Positions 52,795 through 62,634 of a stretch of DNA of 64,000 bases are shown one piece after another. A program made the position numbers and the translations under genes. The stretch lies in the NCBI GenBank assembly GCA_942492055.1, contig CALODP010000002.1:1-64000 (forward strand). Reading direction: 5' to 3'. The notes under the pieces are model-generated. The model worked only from the letters and a program-made list of their open reading frames with translations. It did no database searches and was not told the DNA's origin. How positions within the stretch are numbered: the first letter of the stretch is position 1; every line of letters begins with the position of its first letter. Origin of the DNA: CALODP01 sp942492055 (lineage in GTDB: Bacteria > Bacteroidota > Ignavibacteria > Ignavibacteriales > Melioribacteraceae).

Positions 52795-53154
52795 ATGAGT
52801 GAAAGTATCGATTTTGAACTCAAAAAAATTGGCGATATTGCTGTCTTTAAAATTAATGAAAGACGCTTTGATGCACCAATTGCCGGATTAGTTAAAGGCG
52901 AGTTTACAATATTATTACATGCGGAAAATACTACAAAACTAGTTTTGGACTTATCGGAAGTTGAATACTGCGATAGTTCAGGATTAAGCGCTATTCTTCT
53001 TGCATACAGGATTTTACAGGCGGAAGAAGGTCACATCAGATTGGCTTCCTTAACAAAGAATGTAAAAACACTCATAGAAATATCCCAACTGAACAGAATA
53101 CTGCGAGTTTTCGATACCGTAGAAGAAGCAATAAACGATCTAAAAAATCTATAG
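52795..53154 (+). CDS. STAS-domain protein (anti-sigma factor antagonist-like)
   Basis: A 119-residue single STAS domain. LVLDLSEVEYCDSSGLSAIL (~54-73) carries the Ser that in SpoIIAA/RsbV is phosphorylated by a partner kinase, and LIEISQLNRILRVFDTVEEA closes the fold. No RsbW-like kinase is next to it. A TATAAT at 52752-52757 could be its -10, though no good -35 goes with it. It lies 10 bases before a symporter gene and may share its transcript. Confidence 0.88.
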   Translation: MSESIDFELKKIGDIAVFKINERRFDAPIAGLVKGEFTILLHAENTTKLVLDLSEVEYCDSSGLSAILLAYRILQAEEGHIRLASLTKNVKTLIEISQLNRILRVFDTVEEAINDLKNL

Positions 53155-53164
53155 GCGAATCTAA

Positions 53165-54622
53165 GTGGACAGAACTGTTGATTATGTGATTATTGCGGCC
53201 TACTTAATTGGGGTTGCGATATTCGGCATAGTTACAGGTGGGAAGCAAAAATCAGCAAAAGATTATTTCCTCGGAGCTAAATCAGTTCCTTGGTGGGCTG
53301 TATGTTTCTCAATTGTAGCAGCCGAAACAAGTACTTTAACGTTTATCTCAATACCAGGCTTAGCATATCTAACGAACCTTAATTTTTTACAGGTAACCGT
53401 TGGCTATTTGTTGGGCAGGATTGTAATCGCGTTATATTTCCTCCCTCAATATTATAAGGGAGATTTAAGCACTGCTTATGCTTTTCTTGAAAATCGATTT
53501 GGTGTGAAGACAAGATCATTCGCTTCAATCGTGTTCTTATTTACCCGTACCGCTGCAGACGGTGTACGTCTTTTCGCTACGGCTATTCCTCTGAAACTAA
53601 TGCTTGATATTAGTTATCCGGCGGCTATTGCAATAATTGCTCTTATCGCTTTATTGTATACTTATGTTGGTGGAGTTAGAGGTGTTATTTGGGTGGATGT
53701 GGTTCAGATGGTTATTTACATCGGTGGATCGATGATTGCCCTATATTTATTAACAAGCGAATTTCTTCCCGAAGGATTTGCCACCATTGTTTCTGCTGCC
53801 GAAGTTGGCAACAAAATGCAGGTAATAAACCTCGGATTAGGGAAATCGTTCACGGGATTTTTCTCCGAACCGTACACCTTGCTAAGCGGTATACTTGGTG
53901 GAGCATTCTTATCAATGGCTTCTCATGGAACCGATCAGTTGATTGTACAGAGGTTATTAACTACCAAAAGTCTTCGCAGTAGTCAGAAAGCTATTGTTGG
54001 TAGCGGTTTTTTGGTGATCTTCCAATTCGCAATCTTCTTGTTAGTAGGATTAGGATTATACGCATTCTACGGAACAATGAATTTAGGCGAATTAGGTTTG
54101 ATGAAAGCAGATGAGATATTCCCGAAATTTATCATTGAAAAGTTACCGGTTGGTATATCTGGAATTATTATTGCCGGATTGTTTGCTGCCGCGCTTTCAA
54201 CATTAGCGGGTTCAATGAGTTCTCTTTCCTCATCTACAATGCTTGATCTATATAAACCATATTCTGGTATTAATGATGACAAAAAGGAATTATTTATCGC
54301 CCGTATTTTTACTGTTATGTGGGCAATATTATTAATTGGTGCTGCTGTATTCTTCATGAATGCACCTGGTGCGGTAGTTGAACTTGCGCTCAGTATTGCC
54401 TCATTTACTTACGGTGGTTTGTTAGGTACTTTCATGTTGGGGCTATTTGTTAAAAAAGCAACTCAAGAGGATGCTTTGGCTGGATTTACTGCCGGTATTC
54501 TTGTGATGGTTACTGTTATTGCACTAAATCTAGTCGCGTGGACATGGTTTACTCTTATAGGGGTTATCGTAACTATGGGAGTAGGTTGGTTTCTAAGTAC
54601 ATTGAGTGCCAGAGAAAAATAA
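53165..54622 (+). CDS. Sodium:solute symporter (SSS family) 1
   Basis: A 485-residue transporter of about 13 membrane segments. The SSS opening KSAKDYFLGAKSVPWWAVCFSIVAAETST (split here after VPWW) and AALSTLAGSMSSLSSSTMLDLY are the family signatures; the latter lies in segment 8 and contains the Ser residues of the Na2 site. Substrate cannot be told by eye. The start is GTG 53165; no ATG lies near. It follows the STAS gene by 10 bases. Confidence 0.9.
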   Translation: MDRTVDYVIIAAYLIGVAIFGIVTGGKQKSAKDYFLGAKSVPWWAVCFSIVAAETSTLTFISIPGLAYLTNLNFLQVTVGYLLGRIVIALYFLPQYYKGDLSTAYAFLENRFGVKTRSFASIVFLFTRTAADGVRLFATAIPLKLMLDISYPAAIAIIALIALLYTYVGGVRGVIWVDVVQMVIYIGGSMIALYLLTSEFLPEGFATIVSAAEVGNKMQVINLGLGKSFTGFFSEPYTLLSGILGGAFLSMASHGTDQLIVQRLLTTKSLRSSQKAIVGSGFLVIFQFAIFLLVGLGLYAFYGTMNLGELGLMKADEIFPKFIIEKLPVGISGIIIAGLFAAALSTLAGSMSSLSSSTMLDLYKPYSGINDDKKELFIARIFTVMWAILLIGAAVFFMNAPGAVVELALSIASFTYGGLLGTFMLGLFVKKATQEDALAGFTAGILVMVTVIALNLVAWTWFTLIGVIVTMGVGWFLSTLSAREK

Positions 54623-54673
54623 TCTCTGAAAGTAAAAATTCTCTATTTATTGTAAATCTATTTCGGGGAAGTA

Positions 54674-56602
54674 ATGTTTGGATTAAATATAATTGATTGG
54701 TTTGTGATATTAGGATATTTCACGATTATTTTTGCGATTGCAGCCTACTATTCAAAAAAGGCCGGAAAGGATACAGAAAACTTTTTCCTTTCCGGAAGAA
54801 ATATGCCTTGGTGGTTGGCGGGAACAGCAATGGTAGCGACAACATTTGCCGCAGATACTCCATTGGCAGTTACCGAATTAGTAGCTAAAAACGGTATCGC
54901 TGGTAACTGGTTATGGTGGAATCTTGCAATCGGTAGTATGTTGACGGTATTTTTCTTCGCAAAGCTGTGGAGGCGATCGGGAATTGTTACCGATGTTGAG
55001 TTTGTGGAATTAAGATATGCCGGAAAACCTGCGGCATTATTAAGAGGATTCAGGGCGCTTTATTTGGGCTTGTTTATGAATAGCATTGTTCTTGCCTGGG
55101 TAAATAAAGCGATGGAAAAGATTTTTCAAGTTACTATCCCCGGAATAGATGCTTTTACTTTAGTAATAATATGTATGGTAATTATTGCAATTTATGCTTC
55201 TGCGTCTGGACTTATTGGTACAGCTAGAATTGATGCACTTCAGTTTTTAATTGCGATTGCCGGTTGTATACTTCTTGCAGTTATTGTAGTAAATATTCCT
55301 GATGTAGGAGGTGTCGAGGGAATGAAAGCCAAATTATCCGATTGGGTATTTGACTTTACTCCGAATGTTGGATCAGGTAGTACAGTTGATCCTATTCTCG
55401 GTGGTACTTTGGCAATTTCCGTAGGAGCATTTTTTGCTCATTTGGGACTTCAATGGTGGTCGTCATGGTATCCGGGAGCGGATCCAGGTGGTGGCGGATA
55501 TATCGCTCAAAGAATGATGTCTGCAAAAGACGAAAAACATTCATTCTTTGCTACTCTTTGGTTTACAGTTGCCCATTATTGTTTACGTCCTTGGCCTTGG
55601 ATTATTGTTGCTCTCGGTTCTTTGGTGTTGTTGCCAAGATTATCTCCTGAGATGATAAAGAATCAAAATATAATCGAGGAGTATAAACAAGCTTTTGAAG
55701 TATACAGCGATTATAAAATATCCGGCGAAGATTATTCGTCGGTTATCTCAGATCCGAAATTATTGGCTCAGGTTAATGAGTTCAAATCAAACGAAGAATT
55801 TTTTGAAAGTTATGAAAATACAGTAGATCCCGGGAAAATGTACCCGAAATTAATGGTGAAATATTTACCAACGGGATTATTAGGATTATTAATAGCTGTC
55901 TTTCTAGCGGCGTATATGTCAACGATCGCTTCGCAGCTTAACTGGGGAACTTCATATTTAATAAATGATTTTTACAGAAGATTTATAAAGAAAGATGCTT
56001 CAGAAAAGCACTACGTGTTGATTTCAAGAATAGCAATCATTCTTATGATGATCGTATCACTCTTAATAACAAAGTACCTTTTAACAACCATTTCCGGAGC
56101 GTGGGAGTTTATTATTAATGCGAGTGCCGGTATCGGAGCTGTATTGATTTTACGATGGTATTGGTGGAGAGTTAATGCTTGGTCTGAGATATCTGCCTTG
56201 ATTGCTCCTTTAATTATCTATCCGATAGCTCACTATGGTTTTGGAGTAGAATCCCCCATTACTTTATATCCAACTGTAATAGGAACTTCAATTGTTTGGT
56301 TGGTTGTTACTTATTTGACAGCACCAACAAAAGAAGAGACTTTAAAAGCTTTTTACGAAAAAATTCATCCTGGTGGAATCGGATGGAAAAAATACAGAAT
56401 CAAATATCCACATGTAAAAGCAGATTGTGGATACGGTCGTCTTTTCGTGAGTTGGTTCTTTGGAGTTGTTTTAGTGTACTCCGCTCTTTATGCAACCGGT
56501 AGATTAATATTCAAAGATTATTTGGTCGGTGGTATAGCAGTATTAGTTTGTGCAGTATCGATATACGTTATATATCATAATTTGAAAAAACAGATAGACT
56601 GA
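54674..56602 (+). CDS. Sodium:solute symporter (SSS family) 2, long form
   Basis: A 642-residue symporter. KDTENFFLSGRNMPWWLAG (~33-51) and ATTFAADTPLAVTELVAKNG open it, and FLAAYMSTIASQLNWGTSYL (~415-434) matches SSS segment 8. A hydrophilic insert of about 65 residues (~325-390) separates two membrane segments, and an extended C-terminal half adds segments to about 15. This long form occurs in FCB bacteria. It has a GGGGAAG site before the ATG and ends 5 bases before the HAD gene. Substrate is unknown; two unlike symporters in tandem suggest different solutes. Confidence 0.9.
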   Translation: MFGLNIIDWFVILGYFTIIFAIAAYYSKKAGKDTENFFLSGRNMPWWLAGTAMVATTFAADTPLAVTELVAKNGIAGNWLWWNLAIGSMLTVFFFAKLWRRSGIVTDVEFVELRYAGKPAALLRGFRALYLGLFMNSIVLAWVNKAMEKIFQVTIPGIDAFTLVIICMVIIAIYASASGLIGTARIDALQFLIAIAGCILLAVIVVNIPDVGGVEGMKAKLSDWVFDFTPNVGSGSTVDPILGGTLAISVGAFFAHLGLQWWSSWYPGADPGGGGYIAQRMMSAKDEKHSFFATLWFTVAHYCLRPWPWIIVALGSLVLLPRLSPEMIKNQNIIEEYKQAFEVYSDYKISGEDYSSVISDPKLLAQVNEFKSNEEFFESYENTVDPGKMYPKLMVKYLPTGLLGLLIAVFLAAYMSTIASQLNWGTSYLINDFYRRFIKKDASEKHYVLISRIAIILMMIVSLLITKYLLTTISGAWEFIINASAGIGAVLILRWYWWRVNAWSEISALIAPLIIYPIAHYGFGVESPITLYPTVIGTSIVWLVVTYLTAPTKEETLKAFYEKIHPGGIGWKKYRIKYPHVKADCGYGRLFVSWFFGVVLVYSALYATGRLIFKDYLVGGIAVLVCAVSIYVIYHNLKKQID

Positions 56603-56607
56603 AGAGA

Positions 56608-57453
56608 ATGATAAACAAGGAAATATTAAGAAAGTTAAAATTAATCGTTTTTGATTTGGACGGGACTCTATTAGATAGCTCAAATCAGATCGGAGAAGAA
56701 ACTATTCATTTGGTAAATGAATTAAAAGGAAAAGGTATTAAATTTTCATTTGCTAGCGGGCGTTTGCATAGTGCAATTGTAGAGCATGCTGAAAAATTGC
56801 AGTTACAAGTGCCCATAATTTCCTTGGACGGAGCTCTGATTAAGAATAATGCAAATAGCAAGGTTATTTTCGAATCATACATTCCGGAACGATATGTAAA
56901 AAAAGCGATCAAACTAGCTGATAGATTTTTGCTTAAAGTGGCATTGTGTCATGGAGATGCTATATATTATACCGAACATAATTCTTTGATTCCTGATTTA
57001 CTGGATAAATTCGGAGCTATTTATAAAGAAGTTGACTCATACGATAATTACTTGAAAAATACATTGGAAATAGTTGTCACCGGTGATTACAAAGAGTCGA
57101 TAAAGTATTTACAAAGTAAGATGATGTTTCCCTATACATTTGGGGTAAATACTTCGTATTATAAGTCTCACAGCAGAGGTGATTTATATTATTTCGAAGC
57201 TAGAAGACAAGGATGCACCAAAGGAACCGGATTAAAACGCTTGGCAAAGCATCTTAAAATAAAAACCAGTGAAACTGCAGTAATGGGTGATTGGTATAAT
57301 GACAGAGCTTTGTTTGAGACAGCCGGTGTTAAAGTGGCTGTTGCTAACGCAGTTCCTGAAATTAAAAGAATAGCTGATTTAGTTACAAAAAGAACAAATG
57401 ATGAAGATGCTACTGCAGAATTTATAAAGATGGTACTGGATTCAAAAAAATAG
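56608..57453 (+). CDS. Cof-type HAD-IIB phosphatase
   Basis: A 281-residue HAD-superfamily hydrolase. Motif I is VFDLDGTLLDSS (~14-25). Motif II is FSFASGR (~49-55, Ser before Gly-Arg). A type IIB cap follows (~85-190). Motif III and IV are KGTGLKRL (~205) and MGDWYNDRALFETAG (~225-239). Such enzymes act on sugar phosphates, pyridoxal phosphate or flavins; the substrate here cannot be told. It starts 5 bases after the second symporter. Confidence 0.9.
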   Translation: MINKEILRKLKLIVFDLDGTLLDSSNQIGEETIHLVNELKGKGIKFSFASGRLHSAIVEHAEKLQLQVPIISLDGALIKNNANSKVIFESYIPERYVKKAIKLADRFLLKVALCHGDAIYYTEHNSLIPDLLDKFGAIYKEVDSYDNYLKNTLEIVVTGDYKESIKYLQSKMMFPYTFGVNTSYYKSHSRGDLYYFEARRQGCTKGTGLKRLAKHLKIKTSETAVMGDWYNDRALFETAGVKVAVANAVPEIKRIADLVTKRTNDEDATAEFIKMVLDSKK

Positions 57454-57463
57454 AGTTGCTTTT

Positions 57464-59650
57464 ATGGGGTCTTCAAAAAAAATAAAAGAAAGCCGTAGGG
57501 TAAAGTTTCTTATTACCTTTGTTTCTGTGCTACTTATTGTCTTTATGTTTCCCCAAGGGGAATCGTTGGAATCTGAAGTAGCTGTAAATTCAATTTGGTT
57601 ACATGATGATTTGATTGCCTCAATGCCATTCGAAATTCTTCGCTCTTCTGATGAATACGAAAAGGATAAGAAAAAGGCTGCGGATGCAGTCCACCCCATT
57701 TTTTCTAAAACTAACTTAGTCGAGTCGATTATTGATTCTCTCAAGAAGGGGAATAATAGACTTCTGCAAATGTTAGATTCTGATATCCTACTAAATACTC
57801 CAGGGAAAAACACTTTCCTGACAAAAGAAACATATGTTATTTTCAAAGATCTGAGACATAAAGAAAATCTTCTCTCTTCAAGACGATCAAAAAGTATGAG
57901 GCAAATTTTTGACGAAAGTGAAGAGATAATTCGTCGGATTTATCGCCGTGGTCTACTTGATGTTGAAATTGGGATGTTAGAAAAGGATACCATATCTGTA
58001 AGAGAAGGAAAATATCAAAAGAGTTATCCCGCTATAAATTACTATGACAAAATATCTGTTGTGGAATTCATAAGTGCTCGCTTGAAAAACTATTTTAGTA
58101 ATGATGACAATTTGAATCAGGCCGTCAAGGAATACATTACATTTTACATTACTCCTAACCTCACTTATAAAAAAGAGCTTACCGAAGAAGCACGTTTGAT
58201 CTCTATTGACAGAGTTCCCAAAAACAACGGCATTGTAAATGAGAATGAAAGAATAGTATCAAAGAATGACAAAATAACATCTGAGATAAAAGCCAAAATA
58301 GATTCCTACCGAATAGCGAAGGGAGCAGAAATTGGATTTTGGGGATCATTTATGCAGAATTCGGGCAAAATGCTCCATATTATAATGATTTTGCTTCCTT
58401 TCATTGTCTATATCTTTCTTTTCCGAAAAAAGATATTTTATGATAATTACAAAGTTTTATTGCTATGTCTTATTGTTTTGTTAATCAGTTTTATCACGTT
58501 TATTCTTTCAAGTATTGATGTCGATAGTCCGGTCCAATATTTAATTCTTGTACCTGTTGCATCTATGTTGATTACAATCTTGTTTGATTCGCGAATAGGC
58601 TTTTATAGCACCGTAATTATTTCTCTTATTATCGCAGGGATACGCGGAAATGATTATGTATTGGCGGTTACTAACGTTGTTGCCGGTGGACTGGCAGCCT
58701 ATACGGTCCGAGACATCAAAAACCGCAATCAGATATTTCGCTCGTTTCTTTTCATTCTTGGAGGATATGCGGGAAGCATAATTGCATTCGGATTGGAACG
58801 TTTTGATTCGATTCAGCAGATTTTGGTGAATATTGCCTTTGCAACTTCCAATTCGGTAATTAGTCCTGCACTAACATTCGGACTGATTATATTTATCGAG
58901 AAGAGTTTCAAAATTACGACGGATCTTACTTTATTAGAGTTATCAGATTTTAATACGCCATTGTTAAAGGAATTGGCCGGCAATGCGCCTGGAACTTTTA
59001 CACATTCGATGACTTTAGGGACAATGGTAGAAACTGCAGCAAACGAGATCGGAGCCAATCCTATCCTTGCTAGAGTTGGTGCTTACTATCATGACATAGG
59101 CAAAACGACTAATCCTGAAGGATTTGTCGAAAATCAGATGGATAATCACAATGTCCATGATACGCTGGCTCCCGAACATAGTGTCGAGTTAATCGTAGAT
59201 CACGTTCGTCGGGGAATGGATTTGGCAAAAAAACATAAGCTACCACAGGAGGTTATAGATTTTATTCCTATGCATCACGGAACCATGGCAATTAGCTTTT
59301 TTTATGAAAAGGCAAAAAAAGCTTTGGGAGAGGATAATGTTGATATAAATGATTTTCGTTATCCGGGACCTAAACCGAATACAAAGGAAACAGCTTTATT
59401 GATGCTTGCAGATGCCTGTGAGTCTGCAGTTAGAGCAATGAGCGAGCCGGATGCAAATAAAATTGAAAATATGATCAATAATTTGACTAGAATACGTGTA
59501 AATGACGGGCAATTAGACGAAGCCCCAATAACATTTAGCGATATAACCAAAATCAAAGAGGCATATTTGAATGTTTTGCTTAGTCAGCATCACAAAAGAA
59601 TTCGTTATCCCAAGCAAGAAGAATTAGAAAACAAAAGTGAACTTTCGTAG
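57464..59650 (+). CDS. PgpH-type 7TM-HD cyclic-di-AMP phosphodiesterase
   Basis: A 728-residue membrane enzyme. A first membrane segment (~14-30) is followed by an extracytoplasmic 7TMR-HDED domain (~35-290). A 7-span membrane block follows (~300-480), then a cytoplasmic HD domain (~500-680) with THSMTLGTMVE, YYHDIGKTTNP and FIPMHHGTMAISF. The layout is that of PgpH, which degrades c-di-AMP. No diadenylate cyclase lies in the window. In many genomes the gene sits beside ybeY; here it is between a HAD phosphatase and xerD. Confidence 0.92.
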   Translation: MGSSKKIKESRRVKFLITFVSVLLIVFMFPQGESLESEVAVNSIWLHDDLIASMPFEILRSSDEYEKDKKKAADAVHPIFSKTNLVESIIDSLKKGNNRLLQMLDSDILLNTPGKNTFLTKETYVIFKDLRHKENLLSSRRSKSMRQIFDESEEIIRRIYRRGLLDVEIGMLEKDTISVREGKYQKSYPAINYYDKISVVEFISARLKNYFSNDDNLNQAVKEYITFYITPNLTYKKELTEEARLISIDRVPKNNGIVNENERIVSKNDKITSEIKAKIDSYRIAKGAEIGFWGSFMQNSGKMLHIIMILLPFIVYIFLFRKKIFYDNYKVLLLCLIVLLISFITFILSSIDVDSPVQYLILVPVASMLITILFDSRIGFYSTVIISLIIAGIRGNDYVLAVTNVVAGGLAAYTVRDIKNRNQIFRSFLFILGGYAGSIIAFGLERFDSIQQILVNIAFATSNSVISPALTFGLIIFIEKSFKITTDLTLLELSDFNTPLLKELAGNAPGTFTHSMTLGTMVETAANEIGANPILARVGAYYHDIGKTTNPEGFVENQMDNHNVHDTLAPEHSVELIVDHVRRGMDLAKKHKLPQEVIDFIPMHHGTMAISFFYEKAKKALGEDNVDINDFRYPGPKPNTKETALLMLADACESAVRAMSEPDANKIENMINNLTRIRVNDGQLDEAPITFSDITKIKEAYLNVLLSQHHKRIRYPKQEELENKSELS

Positions 59651-59655
59651 CAATA

Positions 59656-60546
59656 ATGAAAGCTTTTGTTGAGGAGTATCTGGCCTATATTAAATTAGAG
59701 AAAAATCTTTCGGATAATTCCATTGCATCATATGAAAATGATCTTAGCCGTTTTCTGGATTACCTGGGAAAATTAGGGATGAATGATTGGAGTGAAGTTT
59801 CATCTAAGAACATATCGGAATTTTTTAACATTCTCCGAGAGAATGAAATCAAATCTTCAACTGTTGCTCGGTACCTCTCCTCAATAAAGGGGTTATTCAA
59901 GTATCTTCATCAGTGTGATTATATCAAACGTAATCCTACAGAGATATTATCCTCTCATATATCGAGAAGAAAACTCCCTGCAGTACTATCAATTCATGAA
60001 ATAGACAGAATACTAAAGGCACCAAATACAAAAGAGATATTAGGCTTACGAGACAAAGCTATATTAGAAATAATGTATTCCTCGGGTTTGCGAGTTTCGG
60101 AAGTGATAAATCTCAAAAAGAGTGATTTGTTTTTTGAAAATGAAGTTATTCGTGTTATCGGCAAGGGGAACAAACAAAGATTAGTCCCAATTGGAAAAAG
60201 TGCTCGGATGTGGGTTAAAAAGTATTTATTGAATAGTAGAGTTCACCTTGAGAAGAAAATGAAAAGTGAGAATTACGTGTTTTTGAATAAAAGGGGGACA
60301 AGGCTATCAAGGATGGGAATGTGGAAAATTGTTGATCGATATTGTAAAGAGGCTGAGATACTAAAGGAGGTTCATCCTCATACGTTTCGTCATTCCTTTG
60401 CGACTCATCTGCTCGAAGGGGGAGCTGATCTTCGTGCTGTTCAAGAAATGCTTGGGCATGCGGACATTTCCACAACTCAAATCTATACGCATATCGATAG
60501 AGAATTCATAAAACAAGTTCATAAAGATTTTCACCCGCGAGGATAA
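59656..60546 (+). CDS. xerD: Tyrosine recombinase XerD
   Basis: A 296-residue site-specific recombinase that resolves chromosome dimers at dif with FtsK. The N-terminal SAM-like domain (~1-90) binds DNA. The catalytic residues are all present: Arg in SSGLRVSEV (~150), Lys in IGKGNKQRLVPIG (~174), HTFRHSFATHLL (~245), LGHADISTTQIYTH (His ~270 and the Tyr nucleophile ~279). It lies 5 bases after the PgpH gene. XerC and XerD are hard to separate by eye; XerD fits slightly better. It is a housekeeping gene, not a phage integrase. Confidence 0.92.
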   Translation: MKAFVEEYLAYIKLEKNLSDNSIASYENDLSRFLDYLGKLGMNDWSEVSSKNISEFFNILRENEIKSSTVARYLSSIKGLFKYLHQCDYIKRNPTEILSSHISRRKLPAVLSIHEIDRILKAPNTKEILGLRDKAILEIMYSSGLRVSEVINLKKSDLFFENEVIRVIGKGNKQRLVPIGKSARMWVKKYLLNSRVHLEKKMKSENYVFLNKRGTRLSRMGMWKIVDRYCKEAEILKEVHPHTFRHSFATHLLEGGADLRAVQEMLGHADISTTQIYTHIDREFIKQVHKDFHPRG

Positions 60547-60708
60547 ATACTTGAATCTAAGATCCCTGTTGTGGTATCATGGGAATCGTTCTATTCAATA
60601 AATATGAACTTTGTTTTGCCCGCTGGAAAAATGAAAAAAATTTTACATTCTTTCCTATTATAAGTACATTTCTAAGTTTGATAAATACTTTCATTAAAAG
60701 GATTTGGG

Positions 60709-61659
60709 ATGAAAATAAGCGGATTTTCTTTTGTCAGAAACGGAATAAAACTATACTATCCTGTTGTTGAATCGATAAAATCCATTCTTCCGATTGTGGA
60801 CGAGTTTGTTGTTGCTGTTGGTAAAGGGGATGAGGATGATAAAACACGAGAATTAATAGCCTCTATAGGAGATCCGAAGGTAAAAATAATAGATACTGTT
60901 TGGGAAGAAAAATACTTCAAGAAGGGGATAATAAATTCTATCCAAACTGACATTGCAAAAGAAGCTTGCTCGGGAGATTGGCTCTTTTATCTCCAAGCAG
61001 ACGAAGTTGTCCATGAAAAATATCTTCCGATTATAAAGAATAGATGCAAAGAACTCTTGGCTAATAAAGAAGTCGATGGATTTGTCTTCGATTACAAACA
61101 CTTCTGGGGCGATTACGAGCATTTCCATGGAGGGCATGGTTGGTATCCTCACGAAATTAGGATTATCCGAAATTTACCGGAAATTCATTCATGGCAAAGT
61201 GCCCAATCTTTTAGAAGATTTGATTATTATGATAATCCTCGGCAAGAAGATGGACATCATAAATTAAAAGTCGCTAAGGTAGATGCTGAAATATTTCATT
61301 ACGGATGGGTGCGTCCCCCTCATTTGATGCAAACAAAAAACAAAGCATTGGATTCCGTACATTGGGGATCGAAAAAAGCAAAGGACTACTACGAAAAAGC
61401 CCCAAAAGAATTCGATTACGGTCCATTGGATCGACTAGAGGTGTATACTGATAGTCATCCAGAGGTGATGAATGATATGATCAAGGCACATAATTGGAAA
61501 GAAAAATTACAGTATTCCGGTAAACCAAATCAATACAGAGAACTTCACAAACACGAAACTGTAAAATATCGGTTTGTTAGTTTTCTTGAAAGACTTCTTC
61601 TGAAAAAAGGAGAACATTTTGGTGAGTTCAAAAATTATATTTTACTCAAGGAAATCTAA
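60709..61659 (+). CDS. Family 2 glycosyltransferase
   Basis: A 316-residue enzyme with a GT-A-like opening (ISGFSFVRNGIKLYYPVVES) and a metal-binding acidic motif (LFYLQADEVVHEKY, ~85-98) of the GT2 type. The middle part holds His- and Trp-rich stretches (FWGDYEHFHGGHGWYPHEIR) that are not in typical GT2 enzymes and may bind the acceptor or a metal. AAGGA lies before the ATG. It opens the glycan cluster; the 162 bases upstream have no gene. Confidence 0.85.
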   Translation: MKISGFSFVRNGIKLYYPVVESIKSILPIVDEFVVAVGKGDEDDKTRELIASIGDPKVKIIDTVWEEKYFKKGIINSIQTDIAKEACSGDWLFYLQADEVVHEKYLPIIKNRCKELLANKEVDGFVFDYKHFWGDYEHFHGGHGWYPHEIRIIRNLPEIHSWQSAQSFRRFDYYDNPRQEDGHHKLKVAKVDAEIFHYGWVRPPHLMQTKNKALDSVHWGSKKAKDYYEKAPKEFDYGPLDRLEVYTDSHPEVMNDMIKAHNWKEKLQYSGKPNQYRELHKHETVKYRFVSFLERLLLKKGEHFGEFKNYILLKEI

Positions 61660-61662
61660 CAA

Positions 61663-62634
61663 ATGAGTTCTAAAATTTTACTAATCCCGGATTTTCCTAA
61701 TTGGGCTTTAGATAAAAACGCTAAGGATCTTGTTAAGTATAACAATTCCTCGCTACAGCTTGATATCCAGTATTATACTGATTTTGTATCCAATTGGGAA
61801 AAATACTATAACGAATATGATATTTTGTTTCCAATGTATATGGGCTCTTTCTTTGATATGCTTGACAAGAAAATCCCAGTCGATAAAGTCATTACCGGTA
61901 TTCGTTCATTCAAAAGATGGGATGAAGGTAAAACAGTTCCCCCAGGATTTAATTCGAAGCCTCCCCGAAAGGTAATTCGTAAATTGAGAAAAGCGCTTTT
62001 AGTAAATACGGTTTGTCAAAAGTTATGGTACATTTTTTCTGATTATTTCAGAATAATTCATACGAAATACACATGTGATCTTGAGCTATATTATCCTGAA
62101 AAGAAGAAGGCGCACACTGAAAAGTTGGTAGTAGGTTGGGCAGGTAGTCTTACAAATCACGGAAAAAAAAGGGGATTTTACGAATTTATTAAACCTATTT
62201 GTGATGAAATTCCTGAGATCGAACTAAAAGTACAGGCAAAGGAAGATAAGTTTGTAACCGATGACAATGAGATGAGAGAGTTTTATAATTCTTTAGATCT
62301 TTATTTTAGTGCTTCCAGAGTTGAAGGAGCCGGACGACCTGTTATTGAAGCGGCCGCATGTGGTGTCCCAGTGATCTCCACTGATGTTGGGATTGTTCCG
62401 GAACTTATTGAACATAATCGTAACGGATTTATTGTTGATAGGAATTATGAAGCAATGAAAACGCAACTCAAAGCAATTGTGAAAGAACGTGATAAATTAC
62501 CCGAGATGGGGGAGAATATTAGAGCTAAAATAGATGCATCATTCAATTGGGAAAAGGTTATTACCCAATGGACAGACTATTTTCAGCTAGCATTAGAGGT
62601 GAAAAAATTAAAATCAGAGGGGTATATTAAATGA
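61663..62634 (+). CDS. Group 1 (GT4-like) glycosyltransferase
   Basis: A 323-residue GT-B enzyme. The C-terminal nucleotide-sugar site is clear: VVGWAGSLTNHGKKRGFYEF (~160-180), then FSASRVEGAGRPVIEAAACGVPVISTDVG (split; ~217-246), where the Glu pair contacts the donor. The N-terminal acceptor domain is short. It starts 3 bases after the GT2 gene and overlaps the next gene by 4 bases. Confidence 0.85.
   Translation: MSSKILLIPDFPNWALDKNAKDLVKYNNSSLQLDIQYYTDFVSNWEKYYNEYDILFPMYMGSFFDMLDKKIPVDKVITGIRSFKRWDEGKTVPPGFNSKPPRKVIRKLRKALLVNTVCQKLWYIFSDYFRIIHTKYTCDLELYYPEKKKAHTEKLVVGWAGSLTNHGKKRGFYEFIKPICDEIPEIELKVQAKEDKFVTDDNEMREFYNSLDLYFSASRVEGAGRPVIEAAACGVPVISTDVGIVPELIEHNRNGFIVDRNYEAMKTQLKAIVKERDKLPEMGENIRAKIDASFNWEKVITQWTDYFQLALEVKKLKSEGYIK

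Noticed and set aside
59656..60546. Phage or island integrase
   Set aside because: Size, catalytic motifs and housekeeping neighbours fit XerD; no attachment repeats or cargo genes are seen.
60579..60770. 63-codon frame before the first glycosyltransferase
   Set aside because: It overlaps the GT2 start out of frame, has no ribosome binding site and low-complexity content.
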